A stretch of DNA of 22,523 bases from Geobacter sp. (GTDB lineage: Bacteria > Desulfobacterota > Desulfuromonadia > Geobacterales > Pseudopelobacteraceae). Below are positions 12,958 through 21,600 of the stretch, piece after piece (position 1 is the first letter of the stretch; the number at the start of each line of letters is the position of its first letter). The DNA is taken from positions 1 through 22,523 of the forward strand of contig DAIERH010000011.1 of the NCBI GenBank assembly GCA_027346925.1. Reading direction: 5' to 3'. The notes beneath the pieces are model-generated. The model did no database searches, was not told where the DNA came from, and worked only from the letters and a program-made list of their open reading frames with translations. The translations under genes were made by a program, and so were the position numbers.

Positions 12958-14427
12958 TTATCCGATTGTAGCGGATTTTTCAAGCCGCGCAATATTCTCC
13001 ACATGCATCGTCTGGGGAAACATGTCCACCGGCTGAATCTCTTTGCAGCAATACCCCAACATTTTCAAGATATTGAGATCTCGGGCCAGACTCTGGGGAG
13101 AACAGGAGACATAGATCAGGCTGCGCGGCGCGAGGGCCGCCAACCGCCGCAGAACCTCCTCATCGCATCCCTTGCGGGGGGGATTGAGCACGGCCACGTC
13201 AACACGCTCCCCCTCCTCCTCCAACTCTTCCAGCAGTTCCGCGGCATCGCCGGCCTCAAAACGACAGTTTTTAGCGCCATTCTGGCTCGCATTCCTGCGG
13301 GCATCCGCGACCGCGGCCTCCACCACCTCCACACCGATCACCTTGCCGGCACCGGATGCGAGATACAGGGCAATCCCCCCGATGCCGCAGTACAGGTCCA
13401 GTACGGTCTCGCTTCCGGAAAGCGCCGCCCATTCCCGCACCTTGCCGTAGATCAGGCGGGCGCCGTCCGGATTCACCTGGAAGAACGAACGGGGCGATAT
13501 CATCAGGGCCACGTCGCCGATCCGCTCGGTCAGGTGATGTTTTGTGGTCAGAAAATGGTCCGTGGGCCCCATGATCACATTCCCCTCGGAACTGTTGACG
13601 TTTTGGGCGATCACCTCTACCTCGGGCAACTGTTCACGCACAAACTTAGCCAGGTGGTGAATCTCGTTGTATGATCGTTCGGCGGTTACGAACACCACCA
13701 TGGCCTTCTGCTCCGCCTCGGAAACCCTGACCACCAGGTAGCGCAAAAGTCCCATCCGGCTGCGGGGATTGTAGATCGCAACCTTGTTTTTCGTAATCCC
13801 CCGCCGAACCACTTCCACTACCCGGTTGACCAGGGGGTGATGGATCGGGCAGTCATTCAAATCGAACACATCATGTGAGGAGCGGCGGAAGATACCGATG
13901 AACGGATCGGAATGCTTGCCGGCAATAGCGAGCCTGACGGTTGTACGGTAGTGGATCAGGCGCAATGGCGAAAGAAGAGGATGGACCGTAATATCCCCCA
14001 ATTCCCGATATTGGCGCAGCTGGTTAAGAATATACTGACGCTTCCACTCCACCTGATCATGGTACTTCATGGCGATCAAGGGACAGCCGAGACAGATAGC
14101 GCCGTCAGTGCACGGCGGACGCCTGCTCCTCATGGGAGAGGGGACCAGAATCTTTTTCACGTGACCGAACGCCATATGCTGTGCCACGTGATCGATGCCG
14201 ACGCGGACCGTATCGCCCGGTAACGCCCCTGCTATCCTGAGGGCATGAGTCTCGCTGCAAGAGATGCCATATCCCTCATCATCAAGCCCCGAGATGGCAA
14301 CCTCAAGCACGGATGCACGGGAGAGCTTGGATAGTTGACGTTCCTTGGGAGTGCCGGCAGCAGAAACATTGTTGGCTGAAGGCTCTCCACGTTTATGTTT
14401 TTCTCTTCTTTGCCGTTGCGTCTTCAC
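12958..14427 (-). CDS. rlmD: 23S rRNA (uracil-5-)-methyltransferase, RlmD/RumA type
   Basis: A SAM-dependent RNA m5U methyltransferase of the TrmA/RlmD/RlmC family. After a Lys/Arg-rich N-terminal extension comes a TRAM domain (about 38-95, VLEVAISGLDDEGYGI). Four cysteines, C106-x5-C112-x2-C115 and C193, match the iron-sulfur cluster ligands of RlmD. The Rossmann motif VLDLYCGIGGIALYLASGAG, then VLNPPRKGC, and the catalytic region VSCSPQSLARDL complete the fold. The assigned start is a GTG at 14427 with little Shine-Dalgarno, so the first 30-40 residues are uncertain. It follows rdgB by 27 nt and probably shares its transcript. RlmD rather than RlmC is favoured by the TRAM domain, but many bacteria have several paralogues, so the target uridine is inferred. 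Confidence 0.88.
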   Translation of the reverse strand: MKTQRQRREKHKRGEPSANNVSAAGTPKERQLSKLSRASVLEVAISGLDDEGYGISCSETHALRIAGALPGDTVRVGIDHVAQHMAFGHVKKILVPSPMRSRRPPCTDGAICLGCPLIAMKYHDQVEWKRQYILNQLRQYRELGDITVHPLLSPLRLIHYRTTVRLAIAGKHSDPFIGIFRRSSHDVFDLNDCPIHHPLVNRVVEVVRRGITKNKVAIYNPRSRMGLLRYLVVRVSEAEQKAMVVFVTAERSYNEIHHLAKFVREQLPEVEVIAQNVNSSEGNVIMGPTDHFLTTKHHLTERIGDVALMISPRSFFQVNPDGARLIYGKVREWAALSGSETVLDLYCGIGGIALYLASGAGKVIGVEVVEAAVADARRNASQNGAKNCRFEAGDAAELLEELEEEGERVDVAVLNPPRKGCDEEVLRRLAALAPRSLIYVSCSPQSLARDLNILKMLGYCCKEIQPVDMFPQTMHVENIARLEKSATIG

Positions 14428-14454
14428 TGTGTTTTTAAACCATTGCTTTCAATT

Positions 14455-15051
14455 CTATCGGCTTTGTGCCAAATATTCGCGAAACTGATGCAGGGCCTGG
14501 CCCCGGTGACTGATCCCGTTCTTCTCCTCCAGCGACAATTCAGCCATGGTCCGCTCGAAGCCCTCCACCAGGAAGAGCGGGTCATAACCGAACCCCCCGC
14601 TGCCTCGCTCTTCCGAGAGCACACGCCCACCTATCCTGCCGCTGAAGAGTTGCTCCGTACCATCAGGCGACACAAAAGCCATGGCACAGACAAAGGCGGC
14701 CAGACGCCGTTCCGGCGGGACATCCATCATCTCCGCGAGCAGCTTGCGGTTGTTGGCGCCATCACCGGCCCCTTCCCCGGCAAAACGGGCGGAATAGACG
14801 CCCGGTGCCCCATTCAGGGCATCCACCGTCAGGCCGGAGTCGTCGGCCAGGGCTGCCAAACCGGTGAATTGCATCGCCTCGCGCGCCTTCTTAAGGGCGT
14901 TCTCACCGAAGGTGGCACCGTCCTCGATTGTATCGGCAAAACCGGGAAAATCGGCGGCACACAACACCGTTTCGACGACCCCGGCCAGTTCGGCCCGGAT
15001 CTCCGCCAGCTTGCCGCGATTACGCGTGGCCACTACCAACTCCTTTAACAT
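14455..15051 (-). CDS. rdgB: XTP/dITP pyrophosphatase (RdgB/HAM1 family)
   Basis: A house-cleaning enzyme that hydrolyses dITP, XTP and ITP to monophosphates so that deaminated purines are not incorporated. The 198-residue protein starts ELVVATRNRGKLAEIRAEL, has the metal-binding ADDSGLTVDALNGAPGVYSA (DDSG at 70-73), GSGGFGYDPLF and the terminal ISHRGQAL. All are standard family motifs, and the length is normal. The ATG at 15051 overlaps the end of rph within ATGTTAA (7 nt), so the two are likely translationally coupled. The rph-rdgB pairing is common in bacteria. Confidence 0.95.
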   Translation of the reverse strand: MLKELVVATRNRGKLAEIRAELAGVVETVLCAADFPGFADTIEDGATFGENALKKAREAMQFTGLAALADDSGLTVDALNGAPGVYSARFAGEGAGDGANNRKLLAEMMDVPPERRLAAFVCAMAFVSPDGTEQLFSGRIGGRVLSEERGSGGFGYDPLFLVEGFERTMAELSLEEKNGISHRGQALHQFREYLAQSR

Positions 15052-15764
15052 CGCAACGCCTCTTCCTGGACCTTGAACAGCTGACGGATGCCCTCCATGG
15101 CCAGGGAGCGCATGTCATCCATCTGGGCAATGGTGAACGGCTCCGCCTCGGCGGTGCCCTGTACCTCGACGAAACGGTCGCTGGAGGTCATCACGAAGTT
15201 CATGTCCACCTCGGCGGCCGAATCCTCCTGGTAATTGAGATCAAGGAGGGGCTCCCCCGTCACGATACCCACACTCACGGCCGCCACGGCCTCTTTCAGC
15301 GGAATGGCCGCGAGCAACCCCCTGTCCCGCAACGAAGCCAAGGCATCGGCCAAGGCCACGTAGGCCCCGGTAATGGACGCCGTCCTGGTGCCGCCATCGG
15401 CCTGGATTACATCGCAATCGATATAGATGGTGCGTTCGCCGAGCGCCGCCATGTCGGTGACAGCCCTGAGCGAGCGGCCGATCAGACGCTGGATCTCCAG
15501 CGTCCTGCCGCTCTGCTTTCCCTTGGCCGCCTCACGGGGCGTGCGGGTATGAGTCGCCCTGGGCAACATGGAATATTCGGCCGTGACCCAACCGGTCCCC
15601 TTCCCTTTCAGAAACGGCGGCACCGTCTCTTCCACCGAGGCGGTACAGATCACCCGTGTATCGCCGAACTCTACAAGCACCGAACCCTCAGGGTGCCTGA
15701 TGAAATTCCTCGTAATGGTCACCGGGCGCAACGCGCACCGGCCCCTTCCGTCGTTTCTCCCCAT
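15045..15764 (-). CDS. rph: Ribonuclease PH
   Basis: A phosphate-dependent 3'-5' exoribonuclease that trims tRNA 3' ends. The 239-residue protein is full length with the RNase PH order of motifs: RPVTITRNFIRHPEGSVLVE, FGDTRVICTASVEE, GTGWVTAEYSMLPRATHTRT (phosphate-binding region), GRTLEIQRLIGRSLRAVTD, the IDCDVIQADGGTRTASITGA signature and LDLNYQEDSAAEVDMNFVM. The ATG at 15764 is preceded by GAGGGAG. It is first in the rph-rdgB-rlmD unit with its own good promoter at 15817-15845. All tRNAs in this window encode CCA, so 3' trimming by RNase PH would be relevant to them. Confidence 0.97.
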   Translation of the reverse strand: MGRNDGRGRCALRPVTITRNFIRHPEGSVLVEFGDTRVICTASVEETVPPFLKGKGTGWVTAEYSMLPRATHTRTPREAAKGKQSGRTLEIQRLIGRSLRAVTDMAALGERTIYIDCDVIQADGGTRTASITGAYVALADALASLRDRGLLAAIPLKEAVAAVSVGIVTGEPLLDLNYQEDSAAEVDMNFVMTSSDRFVEVQGTAEAEPFTIAQMDDMRSLAMEGIRQLFKVQEEALRC

Positions 15765-15816
15765 ACCTTCTCCCTCTGTCGGTCAGTGGTGATAGCAAAC
15801 AAACATCGAGCAGTGT

Positions 15817-15845
15817 TCAATATCCTTTCGCCACAGCCGTGTCAA
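15817..15845 (-). promoter_or_regulatory. Promoter of rph-rdgB-rlmD
   Basis: A perfect TTGACA (15840-15845) and TATTGA (15817-15822) are spaced 17 bp apart on the minus strand, immediately beyond the palindromic terminator at 15848-15881. Confidence 0.75.
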
Positions 15846-15847
15846 AC

Positions 15848-15881
15848 AAAAAGGGAAACCCGCATGCGGGTTTCCCTTTTT
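15848..15881 (-). terminator. Perfect 34-bp palindromic terminator
   Basis: AAAAAGGGAAACCCGC is followed by its exact reverse complement across a central GCATGC, so each strand gives a GC-rich stem ending in T5. It follows the zinc-ribbon gene stop by about 24 nt and abuts the rph promoter, insulating the two units. Confidence 0.92.
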
Positions 15882-15905
15882 GGCCTTGTATTCCCAGCTA
15901 AGTCG

Positions 15906-16061
15906 TCAGCCGAGGTGGGTGTTGTTACTGCGTGCCCGGTTCACCAGGATGGTCGAGTCCAGCAACTCGCCACAGCACGTGCATTTCCAGGCTTCAAACG
16001 AACGAACAAAGTCATAAAATTTTTCGGCGAACATGCGCCCCTTGCAGCGTGGACATTGCAT
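15906..16061 (-). CDS. 51-residue zinc-ribbon protein
   Basis: A short gene of 51 codons plus stop. It begins MQCPRCKGRMFAEKFYDFVR and contains a second knuckle WKCTCCGELLDSTI. The two CxxC pairs (Cys3/Cys6 and Cys27/Cys30, with Cys29 beside the latter) are spaced as in a single zinc ribbon. GGAGGG lies 7 nt before the ATG at 16061, and a perfect terminator follows the stop, which together make a real gene likely despite the size. I do not recognise a named family. Zinc-ribbon microproteins of this type may bind nucleic acid or protein, but no function can be assigned. It is probably monocistronic; the 127 nt upstream to the ComEA-like gene show no clear promoter. Confidence 0.8.
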   Translation of the reverse strand: MQCPRCKGRMFAEKFYDFVRSFEAWKCTCCGELLDSTILVNRARSNNTHLG

Positions 16062-16188
16062 ATAAACCCTCCAGGTAGTGAGATGCAGTAATATCGTCAG
16101 TACCGGAAGTCATTACAGCAAGCATGCCAAAACAAGGCTGATAGTATGGCCACACTGGAGCAAAACAAGAAAACACGTTATTTTTAAA

Positions 16189-16791
16189 TCATTTAAAATA
16201 GTTACACAGGCTCAAATATTTCTTTTGACCAATACCTTCGACAGAAAGGAGGTCCTGTACAGCCATCAAACCGCCATTAATTTGACGGTACTCCACAATC
16301 CTCCTGGCCAACACCGGACCGATTCCGGGAACCCTGTCGAAATCAGCCTCGTTCATGACGTTTATATCCAACGGGATGCCCACGAGCAGACGCTGTGCCG
16401 TCGGCAATGACCCGGCGGCTATCCTTGTCGTGCCGTCAGGGTCGATCATCACCAGCAAGTCGGCTCCGCTGCCGAGCGGCAAGGCCTCGCTGCCGGCCGG
16501 AACATACCGTTGCGGCGCCCTGACGGGCTCCGCCAACAAAATGACGCTACCCGTCATAGCGTTGGCGGCAACCAGGTAGATACCCGGATGACGGACATCC
16601 CCATTGATACGCACATATCCTGTTGGGGACGACAAGACCGAAAAAGCCGCCAAAGGGAATTCCATCCTCCTCGGGCGGCTTTTCATTATCAACGGGACAG
16701 TTATGCAAACCGCCACCACGACCAATACGAGGCGGCGCCGAAACTCGCGACAGCATTCGGTGTCAGAGGCTTGTGGCTTATCGACGACCAT
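16189..16791 (-). CDS. Membrane-anchored ComEA-like helix-hairpin-helix protein
   Basis: A 200-residue protein with a basic N-terminus and one membrane segment at about 20-36 (RLVLVVVAVCITVPLIM), so the rest is expected outside the cytoplasm. Residues about 58-75 (GYVRINGDVRHPGIYLVA) resemble the SLBB-like soluble ligand-binding motif of ComEA proteins. The C-terminus (about 140-200) carries a tandem helix-hairpin-helix unit: IPLDINVMNEADFDRVPGIG, LARRIVEYRQINGG and LLSVEGIGQKKYL. Such proteins bind double-stranded DNA at the envelope during uptake. It lies 21 nt after cimA, presumably on the same transcript, with no other competence genes in view. A role in DNA uptake is therefore inferred from the family only; other HhH anchors exist. 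Confidence 0.8.
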   Translation of the reverse strand: MVVDKPQASDTECCREFRRRLVLVVVAVCITVPLIMKSRPRRMEFPLAAFSVLSSPTGYVRINGDVRHPGIYLVAANAMTGSVILLAEPVRAPQRYVPAGSEALPLGSGADLLVMIDPDGTTRIAAGSLPTAQRLLVGIPLDINVMNEADFDRVPGIGPVLARRIVEYRQINGGLMAVQDLLSVEGIGQKKYLSLCNYFK

Positions 16792-16812
16792 GGCCCCGAA
16801 TTCTCGATCGGT

Positions 16813-18381
16813 CTACTCTTCCGACTTGTGCAGCTTGTAATCGATGCTGTCGATCAGGGCCTGATAGGAGGCGTCTATGACGTTGTCGGAGACCCCCACC
16901 GTGCCCCAGCGGCTGTGCTTGTCGCCCGACTCGATCAGCACGCGGATCGCGGACGCGGTCCCCTGGCCGGCGGGCAGCACGCGCACCTTGTAATCCAGCA
17001 GCTTGACCTCTTTCAGCATGGGATAGAACTTCTCCAGGGCCTTACGGATGGCATTGTCCAGCGCATTGACCGGGCCATTCCCCTCGGCGGCCGTATGCTC
17101 CACCTTGCCACCGACTCTGACCTTGATGGTGGCCTCGGCCATCGGCTTTTCGCCATCCCCCCGTCGTTCGTCGATGACCCTGAATCCAATGATATGGAAG
17201 TAATTCTTATGGGTTCCCAGCGCCTTCTTCATCAACAACTCAAAGGAAGCTTCGGCCCCTTCGAACTGATACCCCCGGTTCTCCATCTCCTTGATGTTAT
17301 CGAGAATCTCCAGGGTGACCGGGTCCTTACTGTCCAGGTTGATCTTGAACTCCTCGGCCTTGGCCAGGATATTGGCGCGGCCGGAAAGGTCCGAAACCAG
17401 CACGCGGGTGGAGTTGCCCACCAGTTCGGGCCGCATGTGTTCGTAGGTTTCGGGATGGCGCTGGATGGCGCTGACGTGCACCCCCCCTTTGTGGGCAAAG
17501 GCAGAATTGCCCACATAGGCCTGGTGCTTGTTGGGGGAGATGTTGGCCAGTTCATAGACGAAACGGGAAAGATCCCGCAGGTGCCGCATCTGCTCATCCG
17601 AGACGCACTGCTTCTTCATCTTCACCTTGAGGGCCGGGATGATCGAACAGAGATTGGCGTTGCCGCAACGCTCACCAAACCCGTTGATGGTGCCCTGGAC
17701 CTGCACGATGCCCAGGTTGACCGCATGCAGCGAATTGGCCACGGCGCATTCCGAGTCGTTATGGGTATGGATGCCCAGCGGAGTGGAGATATGTTTTTTC
17801 ACCTCCTGGATGATCGCGGCCAGTTCGAACGGGAGGGTACCGCCGTTGGTGTCGCACAGGATGATGCAGTCCGCCTTTGCCTGCTCGGCGGCCTTGAGGG
17901 TCTTGATGGCATAGTCGGGATTGGTCTTGTAGCCGTCGAAAAAGTGCTCTGCGTCGTAAAATATCTCGGGCGCATGTTTCTTCAGGTATTCCAGCGAGTC
18001 GAAGATCAGTTCCAGGTTCTCATCCAGCGAAATGCGCAGGGCCTCGCGCACATGGAAATCCCAGGTCTTGCCGAAGATGGTGATGGCGTCCGGCTCGGCC
18101 GCCACCAGCGTCTTGATGTTGTTGTCCTTGTCGGGCGTTATATTGGCCCGGCGGGTGGAACCGAAGGCCGCGATCTTGGCCTGGGAGAGTTTTTCCTTTT
18201 TGATGTCCTTGAAAAAGGCCACATCCTTGGGGTTGCTCCCCGGCCAGCCCCCCTCGATATAATGCACCCCAAGTTCGTCCAGCTTGTGGGCGATACGAAT
18301 CTTGTCCTCCACCAGGAACGAGATGTCTTCCGCCTGGGTGCCGTCCCGCAGGGTCGTGTCGTACAATTTTACAAGGCTCAT
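16813..18381 (-). CDS. cimA: (R)-citramalate synthase
   Basis: A 522-residue member of the 2-isopropylmalate synthase/homocitrate synthase family. CimA condenses pyruvate with acetyl-CoA to citramalate, giving a threonine-independent route to isoleucine that is well described in Geobacter. MSLVKLYDTTLRDGTQAEDI is the catalytic-barrel signature, IHTHNDSECAVANSLHAVNLG carries the metal-binding HxH, and TINGFGERCGNANLCSIIPA follows. The long C-terminus (KFYPMLKEVKLLDYKVRVLP, then TASAIRVLIESGDK) is the LeuA-type regulatory domain expected to bind isoleucine. The ATG at 18381 has GGAGG at 7 nt; an in-frame extension to 18462 is unsupported. The branch with GTQAEDISF and HxTHND fits the long CimA/CimB type rather than LeuA. 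It is followed by the ComEA-like gene. Confidence 0.93.
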   Translation of the reverse strand: MSLVKLYDTTLRDGTQAEDISFLVEDKIRIAHKLDELGVHYIEGGWPGSNPKDVAFFKDIKKEKLSQAKIAAFGSTRRANITPDKDNNIKTLVAAEPDAITIFGKTWDFHVREALRISLDENLELIFDSLEYLKKHAPEIFYDAEHFFDGYKTNPDYAIKTLKAAEQAKADCIILCDTNGGTLPFELAAIIQEVKKHISTPLGIHTHNDSECAVANSLHAVNLGIVQVQGTINGFGERCGNANLCSIIPALKVKMKKQCVSDEQMRHLRDLSRFVYELANISPNKHQAYVGNSAFAHKGGVHVSAIQRHPETYEHMRPELVGNSTRVLVSDLSGRANILAKAEEFKINLDSKDPVTLEILDNIKEMENRGYQFEGAEASFELLMKKALGTHKNYFHIIGFRVIDERRGDGEKPMAEATIKVRVGGKVEHTAAEGNGPVNALDNAIRKALEKFYPMLKEVKLLDYKVRVLPAGQGTASAIRVLIESGDKHSRWGTVGVSDNVIDASYQALIDSIDYKLHKSEE

Positions 18382-18443
18382 CTTCTTTCCTCCCGGACTT
18401 GAATAAGGGGTATGTTCCATGCATAATTTTAAAATGGTGTTCC

Positions 18444-18472
18444 CTTTTAGCCGCTTTTTCACAATTTTTCAA
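18444..18472 (-). promoter_or_regulatory. Candidate cimA promoter
   Basis: TTGAAA (18467-18472) and TAAAAG (18444-18449) are 17 bp apart on the minus strand, giving an RNA leader of about 56 nt. The rest of the 230-nt divergent gap up to 18611 is AT-rich; I see no riboswitch or leader peptide rich in Ile codons in it. Confidence 0.45.
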
Positions 18473-18611
18473 CAAAAACGGTATCCGGCGCAGCAGCCAG
18501 ACAGCCATCAACGGCAAAAGTGATCGGATCATACGAAAAATGCTTTCCGCTCCACTGATTCTTCTTTAGTATGAAAATGTATTCATAGGTGTTTTTTACT
18601 CGGGGGTTCCC

Positions 18612-21600
18612 ATGTCACCACGCACAAGACTTACCCTGGTTATCGCCGGCAGTATCGTAGCCGCACTGCTGCTGTTTACCAGCGTCATTCTTCCGATCAT
18701 CGTCAGAAACCAGGCAATAACGGCCATACAAGACGAAACCGGCAGAAGGGTTCGTATTGAAAAAATTGCCATCAACCCCCTCACCCTGACGGTCACCGTC
18801 AATGGTTTTGCCATTGACGCCAAGGAGGGTGGCCCCTTCATATCCATTGCCCAATTGCGCGCATCTCTCGGACTGGCCTCAATCTTCAAGCGGGCCCTCA
18901 TCCTCTCACAGGTGTCCCTGGACACCCCTGCCATCACCGTCGCACGTCTGACAGCCAACCGTTACAGTTTTAACGACATCATCGAGCGCCAACAGGCAAA
19001 ACCGAAGAAGGCCTCGCCAGGAGAACTCCTTTTCTCAATCAACAATATAACGATCAGAAACGGTTCAGTGGATTTCGACGACCAGGGCGTTGCCGGAGGC
19101 AGACGGCACACCGTACGCAATCTGGAGGTAGGGATTCCCTTTATCAGCAACATCCCCTATCTGGTGGAAAAATACACCGATCCCCGGATTGCGGCCGTGG
19201 TCGACGGTGCCCCCTTCACCTTCAGCGGCAAGCTCAAACCGCTCAGCAAATCCATGGAAACCTCGGTGCGCATCAACCTCCAACACCTCAGCCTGCCCCA
19301 GTACATGGCCTATGCGCCGGTTAAAATGCCGGTAGACCTGACATCGGGCAGGCTGACCATGGACACCGAAGTGGCCTACCGTATCTCCGCCAGTAAAAAG
19401 CCGGAACTTGCCGTCAAAGGCCTGATCCGATTGGACGGGATCGCCGTCAACCTGAACAACGGTCAACCGCTGTTCAAACTCCCCTCGCTCCAGGTGAAGG
19501 CCTCGGATCTGGAGGTGTTCTCGCAGCGCTTCCTGTTTGACGGCATCATGGTTGAGGGGATGGAGTTGTTCGTCACGCGCAACGCCGGGGGAGAGTGGAT
19601 GTTCAGCCGGCTGATGCCACCGCCGGCCAGCGGAGTGAAGAAAACCGCCGCAACGCCACAAACGGCGCCTGAGAACGATAAAAAGAAACCCCAGCCGCTG
19701 GTGAGGGTCGGCTCGTTTGCATTCAACAACGGCACGGTCCATTTCAACGACGCCCTTCCCAAGAGAGGCTTCAAGGGTGATGTCACCCAAATCGACGCCT
19801 CAGTGACAAACTTCTCCACCGTTCCCGGCACCTCTGCCGAATATGAACTGTCGCTGTTTCTGGACAATGAAGCCACCTTCAGCGCCGACGGCAGCTTTTC
19901 CCTGACGCCGCTGACGGCCACAGCTTCCACCGAATTGAGCGGCCTCAAGCTCCAACGCGCCTGGCCCTACCTGTCCCAATTCCTGACCTCACCGGTCAAG
20001 GCTACCATCGATAGCGCCGCGGAAATAACCTACAGCAGGGAAAACGGCTTGCTGGTTGAGCAGGGGAGCTTCCGGGCCAGCGGACTGTCGGCACGCTACG
20101 GCGACAAGGAGGGCTTCGACCTGTCGCGGTTCGAGATTAACGGCGGGGCGTTCAACCAGAAAACGAACCGCCTGGAGATTGCCGAGATCAAGCTTGCCAA
20201 GGGGAGCATCTCCCTGTCACGCGAAGCGGACAACAGCATCTCGCTCCTGTCGCTGCTGAAAAAACAAAAGACACTCCAGAGCCACACGGCTTTACCGCAG
20301 CCGAACGCACCGGTGGCGCAGCAGCGGGGCAAGCGAAAAGACGCTGCCACGCAGGCCGGAGCGCAATCGGCAAAAGGGGTCTCGTTCAGCCTCAAGAGGT
20401 TCCGGGCAGACAGATTCAACGCCACCTTCACCGACAAGGCGGTCAGCGACAGACCCCGCTTCAGCCTGACCAACACCTCCCTGGTCCTGGCAAACCTGAA
20501 CGGTCCCCGGTTTTCCCCCGCGGCAATGCGTTTTTCCTCCACCTTCAACAAGGCCACCCCCCTCAAGGCCAAAGGCCGGATCACCCCCAACCCGTTCCGC
20601 TATCAGGGAAGTATCAGCGTCGGCCGCCTGCCGCTGCGCGATTTCGAGGCTTATTTTCCCAGCAACATCAATGTCTTCATCATGGCCGGTTTTGCAGACA
20701 CCAGCATGAACGTGGACATCGCCCTCAAGGACGGCAAGCCGGTCGGCAGCTTCGCGGGGAGCGCCGGCATCCGCGCTTTCAGCGCAATCGATACCGTTGA
20801 CGAGGAAGACCTGCTCAAGTGGGAGAGCCTGCAACTGGACGACATCCAGGGCACCCTGGAGCCGTTCAGCCTGGCCCTGCGCCAAATCGCCCTCAATGGC
20901 GTCTACTCCCGCATCGTCGTCCGCAAGGACGGCACACTCAACCTGCAAAACCTGGTGGAGAAACCCAAACAGGACACCGGCCCATCCGCCTCATCGTCAG
21001 CGCCTTCGGGTATCGCCGCCGCGCCGGCCGGAGTACCGCCCGCCATTGCCCCGCAGCAGACGACCCCTGCGAAAAGACCGATCCAGATCGGCGCCGTGAC
21101 CATCCAGGACGGCACCCTCTCCTTCACCGACAACCATCTGCCGCAGCATTTCAGTACCACGTTCTACAATCTGGGCGGCAGGGTCAGCGGACTGTCGTCC
21201 GAGGAGACGAAATTCGCCGACGTGGATCTGCGGGGTAACCTGGAGAACCACTCGCCGCTCCAGATCACCGGCCGGATCAACCCGCTGCGGGATGACCTGT
21301 TCGTGGACCTGAAGGTCTCTTTCCGCGACATCGAGCTGTCGCCGGTCACCCCCTATTCCGGCACCTACCTGGGATACACGGTGGAAAAGGGCAAGCTGTT
21401 CCTGGATCTCACGTACCACATCGACAAGAAACAACTCAATGCGTCCAACAACATATTCATCGACCAGTTCACCTTCGGGAACAGGGTGGAAAGCGACAAG
21501 GCCACCAAGCTGCCGGTCAAGCTGGGATTGGCCCTGCTCAAGGACCGCAAGGGGGAAATCCACCTGGATGTGCCGGTCAGCGGTCGCACCGACGACCCCA

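Noticed and set aside
16100..16145. Possible sigma-54 promoter (TGGCAT...TTGC) upstream of the zinc-ribbon gene
   Set aside because: The distance between the GG and GC elements is too short for a -24/-12 promoter.
16179..16200. AT-rich inverted repeat across the stop codon of the ComEA-like gene
   Set aside because: The stem is made of A-T pairs only and would be too unstable to be a confident terminator.
16510..18402. A 630-codon open frame on the plus strand, antisense to cimA
   Set aside because: cimA is a complete, recognisable enzyme with a good ribosome binding site. The antisense translation is rich in Gly, Asp, His and Leu without a recognisable domain, as expected from a shadow of GC-biased codons.
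18020..18532. A 170-codon minus-strand frame overlapping the cimA start
   Set aside because: Most of it lies within cimA in another frame. Its first 50 codons are outside, and the start looks membrane-like (MIRSLLPLMAVWLL), but there is no Shine-Dalgarno and no sign of a leader peptide with Ile codons.
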